Origin: Pandoraea pulmonicola
GTDB lineage: Bacteria; Pseudomonadota; Gammaproteobacteria; Burkholderiales; Burkholderiaceae
DNA length: 64,000 bases
Assembly (NCBI RefSeq): GCF_000815105.2
Contig: NZ_CP010310.2
Location: 4,588,001-4,652,000 of the forward strand
Direction: 5' to 3'
A program made the position numbers and the translations under genes. Positions 57,493 through 64,000 of the stretch are shown one piece after another. How positions within the stretch are numbered: position 1 is the first letter of the stretch; the number at the start of each line of letters is the position of its first letter. The notes under the pieces are model-generated. The model was given only the letters and a program-made list of their open reading frames with translations, had not been told where the DNA came from and did no database searches.

Positions 57493-58346
57493 GCGGTCGA
57501 CTCCCGCCAGCCGCGCACCGCCCGCTTGCCGGCCGCAGCCGCCGGTGCGAGCGACATGCCGTCGTCGCTATCGTCGCCGTCCGAACCGATGCCGCCGATG
57601 GCGCCGGACGGCTCCCGCGCGTCGGACGTTGCGTCCTCGGACAGTTCGCCCCCCGGCACGAAGACGTATCCCTTGCCGCGGATCGTCTGGATATAGCGCG
57701 GCTCGGACGGATCGACTTCGATGAGGCGTCGCAGGCGCCACACCGGCACGTCGAGACTGCGGTCACGAAAAGTGATGCCGTCGCCGTACAGCATGGCGTG
57801 CAGCTTCACGCGCGGCAGCACCTGCATCGGGTGCTGGGTGAATGCCTTGAGCATCGCGAACTCCGTGTCGCGCAGCGGCAGACGCTCGCCTTCGCGTTGC
57901 AGCGTGCGCAGCGAGTAGTCGAGCTCGAACGGACCGAAGCGATACGGCGCCCGGGCGTCCGGCGCGCTCGCCGCCACCGGGCCACGACGGCGCAGCACGG
58001 CGTGAATGCGTGCGAGCAATTCGCGCGTGTCGAACGGCTTGGCGAGATAGTCGTCGGCGCCCAGTTCCAGCCCCAGCGCCCGGTCGAGCGGGCCGCCGCG
58101 CGCGGAAAGCATGATCACCGGGATATCCTCGCCGGCGGCACGCAGGTCCTGCAGCGCCCGCAGCCCGTCGCGCTCGGGCATCATGATGTCGAGCAGAATC
58201 ACCGACGGCCGCTCGAGTTCGAGCCGGCGCAGCAGCGACGCCCCGTTGTGCAGCACCGAAACCTGCATGCCGTTGGCATGCAGCACTTCGCGCAGCAGGT
58301 CGCGCACGACAGGATCGTCGTCGACCAGAAGAACATGCAGACTCAT
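57489..58346 (-). CDS. OmpR-family response regulator with C-terminal extension (system 2)
   Basis: A 285-residue regulator. The receiver domain has D9-D11, phosphoacceptor D53 in LLDIMMP, LSARGG and K in LAKPF. The winged helix (about 140-235) has LRDTEFAMLKAF, RSLDVPVWRLRRLI and IQTIRGKGYVFV. About 45 further residues (Gly/Asp/Ser-rich, then Ala-rich) follow, which normal OmpR-type proteins lack; they overlap the kinase start, so they may be a by-product of coupling. It is a paralog of the regulator at 31896-32642. The macAB genes start about 1.3 kb away on the other strand and are a possible target. Confidence 0.94.
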   Translation of the reverse strand: MSLHVLLVDDDPVVRDLLREVLHANGMQVSVLHNGASLLRRLELERPSVILLDIMMPERDGLRALQDLRAAGEDIPVIMLSARGGPLDRALGLELGADDYLAKPFDTRELLARIHAVLRRRGPVAASAPDARAPYRFGPFELDYSLRTLQREGERLPLRDTEFAMLKAFTQHPMQVLPRVKLHAMLYGDGITFRDRSLDVPVWRLRRLIEVDPSEPRYIQTIRGKGYVFVPGGELSEDATSDAREPSGAIGGIGSDGDDSDDGMSLAPAAAAGKRAVRGWRESTA

Positions 58347-58363
58347 GAAACGCTCTCGGTAAT

Positions 58364-58585
58364 TTAAGTTTGGCGCGGTTCGCGCGCCGCTTGCGACAAT
58401 TTCACGGCGCTGTCCTGGGTGACGTCGGCGGGCGCCGGCAGGTTCGAAAGCGTGCGCAGCGCATTCGTATATCGATCGGACGACGACGCGGCCCGCCGGG
58501 TGCCGACCGTCGCAGCGTTTCCCTGACCCGGCAAACGCCAGGTCCGATGCAGCGCCGAACCCGGCGCACCAATGCCTGAAGACAT
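58364..58585 (-). CDS. Possible small protein, 73 residues
   Basis: A 73-codon frame starting MSSGIGAPGSALHRTW, with GGGAG about 9 bases before the ATG at 58585. It is Ser/Ala/Arg-rich, with no signal peptide or known motif. It lies directly upstream of the system 2 regulator, 17 bases before its start, and might share its transcript. Coding is uncertain. The remainder of the gap (58586-58864) is a divergent promoter region with an A+T-rich part near 58745-58790. Confidence 0.35.
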   Translation of the reverse strand: MSSGIGAPGSALHRTWRLPGQGNAATVGTRRAASSSDRYTNALRTLSNLPAPADVTQDSAVKLSQAAREPRQT

Positions 58586-58864
58586 GGTTCGTGCTCCCTT
58601 GGTGTCGAGATACACCGGAGTCTGCGCCCCCGTCCGCTCAGGCGTTGAACGAAGCATCTTATAGAATGGCGTCCAATCCTTATTTCAGAAAGGATCGGTA
58701 AGGTACGCCGATGTCCGGCGTCGGCATCGAAACCTATCGCCCCCCAGAAACAAAGATATTTAAGCGACGTTGACGGATGTAGCGAGAAATTATAGCCACC
58801 TTCTCGCACCACTCTCGGCGTCGCGGCATTGTCCGCATCGGCCGTTTTGGCCATGGGAGGCAAC

Positions 58865-59497
58865 ATGCGCCGTGCAATCTTCACACTGTGCAGCCGGCTG
58901 GCCCTCGCCGGGGCGCTGGGGGCCTGTCTGGCAGCGACACCGCTGGCCGCGCCGAACGGCTTGTCCGGTGGGGCCTCCGCGCCGCCTTCGCTCGCTGCCA
59001 CGGCTTCCGCGTCGGGTGAACCGCGCAACTTCGGCCACGATCCCTTTCTCCACATTTCCACGGCGATCGCCGATTGTCCGGTACCGCTCGGCCCCGCCAT
59101 GCGTGAATCCGACTGGCTCGCCGACGCGCATCACCGCATCGAGAAAGGCAACCACTGCTGGCTGGAGGGACGCTGCCGCCTGTCCAACAGCTACCGGTAC
59201 GATGCGGAGATCGCCGACGCCGCGCAGCGCCGACTCTCCAGCATCGCCGCCGAGATCCCGTGGGCGGCGCAGACCTCGCTCTGGCTGACGTTCCAGCGGC
59301 GCATCATCGTCGTGCAAGGCTGCGTCGCGCCGGGCTTCGCGGTGGCGAAATTCCTCAAGGCACTGGGCGAAACGGCCGATGTGGAGGCCGTGGTCGACCA
59401 GCTCATCGTGCATCGCCCAGGCACGCCGCTAACGCGTCTGACCTACCCGACGCCCGCGCATCCCGAATTACCCGCCGGCGCCCGGACGCTTCCCTGA
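58865..59497 (+). CDS. Secreted BON-like domain protein
   Basis: A 210-residue exported protein. The signal peptide MRRAIFTLCSRLALAGALGA ends near ALAA-P at about residue 29. A Ser/Ala/Gly-rich linker follows to about residue 50. The C-terminal part at about 120-190 resembles a BON domain: AEIADAAQRRLSSI, then WLTFQRRIIVVQGCVAP and ALGETADVEAVVDQLIV. BON proteins sit in the periplasm and bind lipid or outer-membrane components. Four cysteines (DCPVPLG, NHCWLEGRC, VQGCV) could form disulfides. GGAGG lies 5 bases before the start. It precedes the macAB genes by 175 bases and may be separate from them. Confidence 0.7.
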   Translation: MRRAIFTLCSRLALAGALGACLAATPLAAPNGLSGGASAPPSLAATASASGEPRNFGHDPFLHISTAIADCPVPLGPAMRESDWLADAHHRIEKGNHCWLEGRCRLSNSYRYDAEIADAAQRRLSSIAAEIPWAAQTSLWLTFQRRIIVVQGCVAPGFAVAKFLKALGETADVEAVVDQLIVHRPGTPLTRLTYPTPAHPELPAGARTLP

Positions 59498-59551
59498 GGG
59501 CGGCGGCGCCGCGCGGCACGGCGCGTCGTACGGGCGTGCCGTGATCCACCG

Positions 59552-59584
59552 TCACACTTCAGTCACGCCCGTTCACAAAGTCAC
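59552..59584. promoter_or_regulatory. Phased TCAC direct repeats upstream of macA
   Basis: TCAC occurs at 59552, 59563, 59573 and 59581, i.e. spaced 11, 10 and 8 bases, all on the plus strand, followed by an A-rich run and TTGACC. OmpR/PhoB-type regulators bind direct repeats with about 11-base spacing, so a link to the nearby system 2 regulator is plausible. No proof from sequence alone. Confidence 0.45.
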
Positions 59585-59672
59585 AACAACAAAAAACAGT
59601 TTGACCTCCCCTGTTTGATTAGGATCGCCAACACGTCCGCACCTTGCGGCAGCCTTGGCCCCTTCCTGATCG

Positions 59673-60830
59673 ATGACGCTTTTCCCTCCGTTCCGTCTCA
59701 CACGCCGCCGCAAGATCGGCGTGGCCGTATTCGTCCTGCTTTGCGGCGTTGCCTTCTGGCTTTGGCCGCGGCCGAAGCCGCCCGCATATCTGAGCGCCAA
59801 GGTCACCCGCGCCGATCTCGAAGACGCCGTGCTCGCCACGGGCGTGCTCCAGCCCATCAAGCAGGTGGAAGTGGGCTCGCAGGCGAACGGTCAGTTGCGC
59901 TCGCTCAAGGTGGTGCTCGGCGACCGCGTGACGAAAGGCCAGTTGCTGGCGGAAATCGATCCGACCTCCAGCGACAACGATCTGCGCGAGGCGACTGCCG
60001 GACTCACGACGCTCGCGGCCGACCGCCGCGCCAAGTCGTTGCGCCGCGCCCAGGCCGAGCGCGAGTTCGCGCGTCAACGCCAGCTCGCGCACGACGACGC
60101 CACTTCGCCGCGCGAACTGGAGAAAGCGCGCACGGAAAGCGACGCGCTCGCGGCCGAGGTCGAGTCGCTCGACTCGCAAATCCGTCAGCAGAACGTGAAG
60201 GTCGACAAGGCGCGCACGAACCTGTCGTACACGCGCATCACCGCGCCGATCAACGGCACGGTCACCGCCATCACCACGCAGGAAGGGCAGACGGTCACGG
60301 CGATCTACCAGATCCCGACCATCCTGAAGATCGCCGACCTGTCGCAAATGACGATCCGCGCGCAGGTCTCCGAAGCCGACGTCGTACGCATTCGCGAAGG
60401 TCAACGGGTGTACTTCACGATTCTCGGTGCGCCCGAGACTCGCTATGAGGGCAAGCTGCGCGTGATCCAGCCGTCCCCCGAGAAGATCAACAACGCCATC
60501 TTCTTCAACGCACTTTTCGATGTGCCGAACCCGGACGGCGTACTGCGTCCGGACATGACGGCACAGGTGTCCATCGTGCGTGCGCGCATCGAAAAGGCGC
60601 TCACGTTCCCATCGGTCGCGCTCGGCGAGAAGCGCGCCGACGGCCGCTATCGCGTGCGCGTGCTCGACGCGAAGGGCAACGCGCACGTGCGCTGGGTGAA
60701 GGTCGGACTCGACAACCGCCTCACGGCGCAGGCGCTCGACGGGTTGTCCGAGGGCGAGCACGTGGTAACGGCCGATCCGACCGACGCGCCGCCGCCGGGC
60801 GCCACCCCCGACTCGGGAGGCGTTCTGTGA
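59673..60830 (+). CDS. macA: MacA-like periplasmic adaptor
   Basis: A 385-residue membrane-fusion protein for an ABC-type tripartite exporter. One N-terminal anchor (IGVAVFVLLCGVAFWLW), the lipoyl half VGSQANGQLRSLKVVLGDRV, a long alpha hairpin (about 110-180), the second lipoyl half TAPINGTVTAITTQEGQTV and a beta barrel (TIRAQVSEADVVRIREGQ) are visible. SQANGQL and QVSEADV are MacA-like. The stop overlaps the MacB start (GTGA). MacAB pumps move macrolides, peptides, haem precursors or lipopeptides depending on species. Confidence 0.95.
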   Translation: MTLFPPFRLTRRRKIGVAVFVLLCGVAFWLWPRPKPPAYLSAKVTRADLEDAVLATGVLQPIKQVEVGSQANGQLRSLKVVLGDRVTKGQLLAEIDPTSSDNDLREATAGLTTLAADRRAKSLRRAQAEREFARQRQLAHDDATSPRELEKARTESDALAAEVESLDSQIRQQNVKVDKARTNLSYTRITAPINGTVTAITTQEGQTVTAIYQIPTILKIADLSQMTIRAQVSEADVVRIREGQRVYFTILGAPETRYEGKLRVIQPSPEKINNAIFFNALFDVPNPDGVLRPDMTAQVSIVRARIEKALTFPSVALGEKRADGRYRVRVLDAKGNAHVRWVKVGLDNRLTAQALDGLSEGEHVVTADPTDAPPPGATPDSGGVL

Positions 60831-62881
60831 CGTCCGCTGGCGAACCGCTGCTGCGTCTCACAGGCATCTCGCGTACATTCGGCGAGGGCGTGGGCGCGGT
60901 CACGGTACTGCGCGACGTCGAGCTCGTGATTCGCCGCGGCGAGATGGTCGCGATCATGGGCCCGTCCGGTTCGGGCAAGTCGACGCTGATGAACGTGCTC
61001 GGCTGCCTCGACCGCCCCAGCACCGGCCGCTACGAGATCGACGGACAGGACGTGGCGTCGCTCACCGACGACGCCCTCGCCCGCCTGCGCCGCGAGTATT
61101 TCGGCTTCATCTTCCAGCGCTATCACTTGATGGGGCATCTCACGGCACAGGGCAATGTCGAAGTCCCCGCCGTGTATGCCGGCACGTCGAAGACCTCGCG
61201 GGCGACACGCTCGGCGGCACTGCTCGAGCGCCTGGGCCTGGGCAAGCATCTGTCGCACCGGCCCGCGCAGATGTCGGGCGGTCAGCAGCAACGCGTGAGT
61301 ATTGCGCGTGCATTGATGAACGGCGGCGACATCATCCTCGCGGACGAACCGACGGGGGCGCTCGACAGTCGCAGCGGCCTCGAAGTCATGCAGATCCTGT
61401 GCGAGCTGCATGCGCGCGGGCACACGATCATTCTCGTCACGCACGATCCGGGCGTGGCGGCGTGGGCGCAGCGCGTCATCGAGATCGCCGATGGACGCGT
61501 CGTGCGCGATCGCATCAACGAAACGCCGCGCGCAAGTCCGCGCGCCGAGCAAGCGGTGGACGCTTCGCGCACCGCCAACGATGACGATCGACACCACGAG
61601 CCGGCCGACCGCGCGGGCGAAGACGACATCGTCCCGGCCCCCGCATCCGCGCCGGCCACGCCCCGCCAGCGCTGGCTGGCCGGTTGGCCAACCTTCTCCG
61701 AGAGCCTGGCGATGGCGTGGCATGCGCTCGCGTCGCATCGGCTGCGCACGGGACTCACGATGCTCGGCATCGTCATCGGCATCACCTCCGTCGTGTCGCT
61801 GTCGGCCATCGGCGAAGGCACGAAGCGGCGGGTCATCGACGACATCGGCAGCATCGCGCCGAACACGATCACGGTGCTGCGCGGCAAGGACTTCAACGAC
61901 GACAAGGCGGCCGAGATCCGTACGCTGTTGCCGCGCGACGTCGCGTTGCTCGCCGCACAGCCGTACACCGACAGTGTCTCGCCGCAGATCGGCCCGCGCA
62001 CGATACGCATGCGGTTCGGGCGTCTGGACACCGACGCGCAGGTGCATGGCGAAGGCGCCGATTTCCTGCGCGCGAACGGGCTCAAGCTCTCGCGCGGGCG
62101 CAGCTTCGACGCCAACGAGGTCGAGCGTCAGGCGCAGGTCGCCCTGATCGGCGAGAACGCGCTGCGCAAGCTCATGCCCCACGGCGGCGACCCCATCGGC
62201 CAGATCGTGCTCGCAGGATCGCTGCCGCTGCGCATCATCGGCGTGATCCGCGACAAGTCCTCGATGTTCGTGAGCCGCTCGCTCAACGTGTATGTGCCGT
62301 GGACCACGGTCGCGAGCCGCCTGTCGGGTCAGCAGCATCTCGAATCGATCACGGTGCGCGTGCTCGATGGCCATCCCCCGGCGGCCGCCGAGGCCGGGAT
62401 CATCCGCGTGCTCACGCGCGCCCACGGACAGAAGGACTTCTTCACGTTCAACATGGACACGATCGTGCAGTCGATCTCGCGCACGAGTCAGATGCTCACG
62501 CTGCTGCTCTCCTTCGTGGCACTGATCTCGCTCGTCGTGGGCGGCATCGGCGTGATGAACATCATGCTCGTGTCCGTGACCGAGCGCACGCGCGAGATCG
62601 GTATCCGGCGTGCCATCGGGGCGCGTCGCCAGGACATTCTGCGGCAGTTTCTGATCGAGGCGGTGCTCGTGTGCCTGATGGGCGGCGCCGTCGGTGTGGC
62701 GCTGTCGTACGCCATCGGACGACTCGTCGCGATGTTCGTGCCGCAGATCGCCGTGGTGTTTTCCGTGAGCACGTTTGTCGCGGCCGTGATGTGCGCGAGC
62801 GTCATCGGCATGGCGAGCGGCTGGTGGCCGGCCCGCAGCGCCGCACGTCTCGATCCGGTCGACGCGCTGGCTCGCGAATGA
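60827..62881 (+). CDS. macB: MacB-like ABC exporter (ATPase fused to FtsX-type permease)
   Basis: A 684-residue protein with an N-terminal ATPase (Walker A GPSGSGKS at 45-52, signature SGGQQQRVSIARAL, Walker B IILADEPTGALD, switch His in LVTHDPG), a charged linker of about 55 residues, and a membrane part with a large periplasmic domain after the first helix and three C-terminal helices (FtsX type; VGGIGVMNIMLVSVTERTRE). The start is GTG at 60827, overlapping macA by four bases. It lacks an efflux duct of its own; the outer-membrane lipoprotein gene begins 104 bases downstream, behind a terminator. Confidence 0.96.
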   Translation: MTSAGEPLLRLTGISRTFGEGVGAVTVLRDVELVIRRGEMVAIMGPSGSGKSTLMNVLGCLDRPSTGRYEIDGQDVASLTDDALARLRREYFGFIFQRYHLMGHLTAQGNVEVPAVYAGTSKTSRATRSAALLERLGLGKHLSHRPAQMSGGQQQRVSIARALMNGGDIILADEPTGALDSRSGLEVMQILCELHARGHTIILVTHDPGVAAWAQRVIEIADGRVVRDRINETPRASPRAEQAVDASRTANDDDRHHEPADRAGEDDIVPAPASAPATPRQRWLAGWPTFSESLAMAWHALASHRLRTGLTMLGIVIGITSVVSLSAIGEGTKRRVIDDIGSIAPNTITVLRGKDFNDDKAAEIRTLLPRDVALLAAQPYTDSVSPQIGPRTIRMRFGRLDTDAQVHGEGADFLRANGLKLSRGRSFDANEVERQAQVALIGENALRKLMPHGGDPIGQIVLAGSLPLRIIGVIRDKSSMFVSRSLNVYVPWTTVASRLSGQQHLESITVRVLDGHPPAAAEAGIIRVLTRAHGQKDFFTFNMDTIVQSISRTSQMLTLLLSFVALISLVVGGIGVMNIMLVSVTERTREIGIRRAIGARRQDILRQFLIEAVLVCLMGGAVGVALSYAIGRLVAMFVPQIAVVFSVSTFVAAVMCASVIGMASGWWPARSAARLDPVDALARE

Positions 62882-62936
62882 TTTGCCCCCAACCGTCCTG
62901 GGGCCCCCCTGTAGTTGACCTGGGACGGCTTTCCCA

Positions 62937-62976
62937 CCCCGCGCGCGATTCGGTGTCGCGCGCGGGGGTCTTTTTG
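62937..62976 (+). terminator. Hairpin terminator or attenuator after macB
   Basis: CCCCGCGCGCGA (62937-62948) pairs perfectly with TCGCGCGCGGGG (62956-62967) across a 7-base loop, followed by GGTCTTTTTG. It lies between macB and the outer-membrane gene that starts only 10 bases after the T-run, so it could act as a partial terminator or attenuator setting lower expression of the duct gene. Confidence 0.85.
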
Positions 62977-62985
62977 ACAGATTTG

Positions 62986-64000
62986 ATGATTCGTTCACCA
63001 GGATTGCTTCACGACCTGCGCATCGGGCGCGTTGCCGCGATGCTGCCGTCCTCCCTCGCATTGGCCGTTGCCGCACTGCTCGCCGGTTGCAGCCTCACGC
63101 GCACGAACTACGAGCGTCCGGCGCTCGACGTCCCCGCGCAATACCAGACAGCGCTCGACGGCAATCGGGCCGTTGCGGCGGCGTCCGATACGTCCCTCAT
63201 GTCCCTCATGTCCCTCACGTCCCGCGCGACCGCCCCGGCGAACAGTGCGGACGGCGCGGACATCGATCCGTGGTGGCTCGCGTTTCGCGACCCGCAACTC
63301 GACACCCTCATTTCGCAGGCGCTGGCCGCCAACCCCGCCCTCGCCATCAAGGCTCTCCAAGCCGATCGCGACGCCCTGCAGGCGGGCCTCACCGGCGCCA
63401 ACCGATGGCCGCAGCTCTCGGCGTCCGTCACCGGTTCGAAGTCGCGAGCGCTCGATGGCGGCAGCACCTACAACGGACAGACACACACGCCTTCCGGCAC
63501 GACCGCCAGCATCACGTATGAGATCGACGTCTGGAACAAGTTGGCGGCACAGCGTGACGCCGCAACTTGGCAGGCTGCGGCGAGTGCGTGGGACCGTCGC
63601 GCTGCCGCGCTGTCCCTGTCGAGTCAGGTGGCGTCGCTGTACTGGCGCGTGGCGTATCTGAACGAGAACGTGCTCAGCGCACAGGAGGACCTGCGCGCCG
63701 CCGAGAGAACCGTGGGGCTTGCGGATGCAAAGCGGCGTGCGGGAGCAGTCTCGGCGCTCGACCCGGTGCAGGCCCGCCAGGATCGCGACGAGGTGGCGGG
63801 AGCGCTCGCCAACTGGGAGCGGCTGCGCGACACGGCGCGGCACTCGCTTGCCGTGGCGCTCGGATTGCCGCCGCAGACCCGCTTCGCCGAGAACGTGTCG
63901 TTGGCGCAGGCTTATTTGCCGGAGATCACGCCGGGATTGCCGGCGTCGCTGCTGGCACGACGCCCCGACCTGGCCGCCGCCGAGACACGGGTGCGCGCAC
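62986..64000 (+). CDS. Outer-membrane efflux lipoprotein (NodT type), cut by window end
   Basis: The frame opens with ATG 62986 and stays open to the last base, giving 338 residues so far. A lipoprotein signal (LALAVAALLAGC, lipobox LAGC at about residues 32-35) is followed by TRTNYERPALDVP. The body has DPWWLAFRDPQLDTLISQAL, YEIDVWNKLAAQRDAA and LLARRPDLAAAETRV, all NodT-type motifs. It is probably the duct for the MacAB pump upstream. A 9-base repeat at 63193-63222 encodes SLMSLMSLTS in the linker region. No ribosome binding site stands out, as the terminator T-run takes that space. Confidence 0.92.
   Translation, partial: MIRSPGLLHDLRIGRVAAMLPSSLALAVAALLAGCSLTRTNYERPALDVPAQYQTALDGNRAVAAASDTSLMSLMSLTSRATAPANSADGADIDPWWLAFRDPQLDTLISQALAANPALAIKALQADRDALQAGLTGANRWPQLSASVTGSKSRALDGGSTYNGQTHTPSGTTASITYEIDVWNKLAAQRDAATWQAAASAWDRRAAALSLSSQVASLYWRVAYLNENVLSAQEDLRAAERTVGLADAKRRAGAVSALDPVQARQDRDEVAGALANWERLRDTARHSLAVALGLPPQTRFAENVSLAQAYLPEITPGLPASLLARRPDLAAAETRVRA
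63193..63222. repeat. Nine-base repeat in the second outer-membrane efflux gene
   Basis: Three near-identical units (TCCCTCATG twice, TCCCTCACG) and a degenerate fourth lie in frame and code for SLMSLMSLTS after the lipoprotein signal. Unit length keeps the frame. Confidence 0.75.

Overview
The window is about 65% G+C, densely coded, and reads as a stretch of betaproteobacterial chromosome. The family of gene types (recC-recB-recD order, a short Burkholderia-type H-NS protein, MuxABC/OpmB-like and MacAB-like efflux, BigR/Blh persulfide genes, MaeB, PPK2, a TibC/BimC-like heptosyltransferase) points to Burkholderiaceae. Pandoraea is my best guess at genus, but that is inference. I see no tRNA, rRNA, CRISPR array, insertion sequence or prophage gene.

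Layout. 1-8.7 kb: the 3' part of an unknown gene, an AhpD-like protein divergent from a MocR regulator, a TPP riboswitch driving thiC, a Cys-rich orphan protein, and a PaeA/YtfL-like membrane protein. 8.7-18.3 kb: recC-recB-recD as one minus-strand operon with ATGA overlaps. 18.5-21.4 kb: a FUSC membrane protein converging with an RcsB-like orphan regulator. 21.8-34.1 kb: a four-gene RND pump operon (adaptor, two RND permeases, outer-membrane lipoprotein; the muxABC-opmB arrangement), divergent from an OmpR/EnvZ-type two-component pair whose genes are joined by a 63-codon linker ORF. 34.2-37.8 kb: H-NS family protein, a long A+T-richer intergenic region with perfect palindromes, a GNAT acetyltransferase and a DHA2-type MFS exporter. 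37.9-41.7 kb: a persulfide-response module (ArsR/BigR-like sensor, PmpA, PmpB, divergent Blh-type dioxygenase), then a LysR/tautomerase divergent pair. 42-47.6 kb: a secreted WXXGXW-repeat protein, an amino-acid ABC transporter lacking its ATPase gene, and maeB. 47.7-51.2 kb: LysR, an orphan BAHT protein heptosyltransferase, and an AraC-VOC pair. 51.2-58.3 kb: a GAF-PAS-GGDEF-EAL protein, a ZntB/CorA transporter, PPK2, and a second OmpR/EnvZ-type pair paralogous to the first. 58.4-64.0 kb: a possible small protein, a secreted BON-like protein, MacA, MacB and a truncated outer-membrane efflux lipoprotein.

The main theme is envelope and export. Two tripartite pumps each lie close to their own paralogous OmpR/EnvZ-type two-component system, and several other genes (FUSC, PaeA-like, MFS, ZntB-like, PAAT permeases) also move small molecules or ions. 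A second theme is neat divergent regulator/target pairs: MocR/AhpD-like, BigR-like/Blh, LysR/tautomerase, LysR/maeB. The least explained items are the linker ORF at 32642-32833, the orphan heptosyltransferase, the Cys-cluster protein at 5795-6871, the 23-bp inverted repeat at 41783-41852, and in-frame 6/9-bp microsatellites inside recC, recD and two outer-membrane efflux genes.
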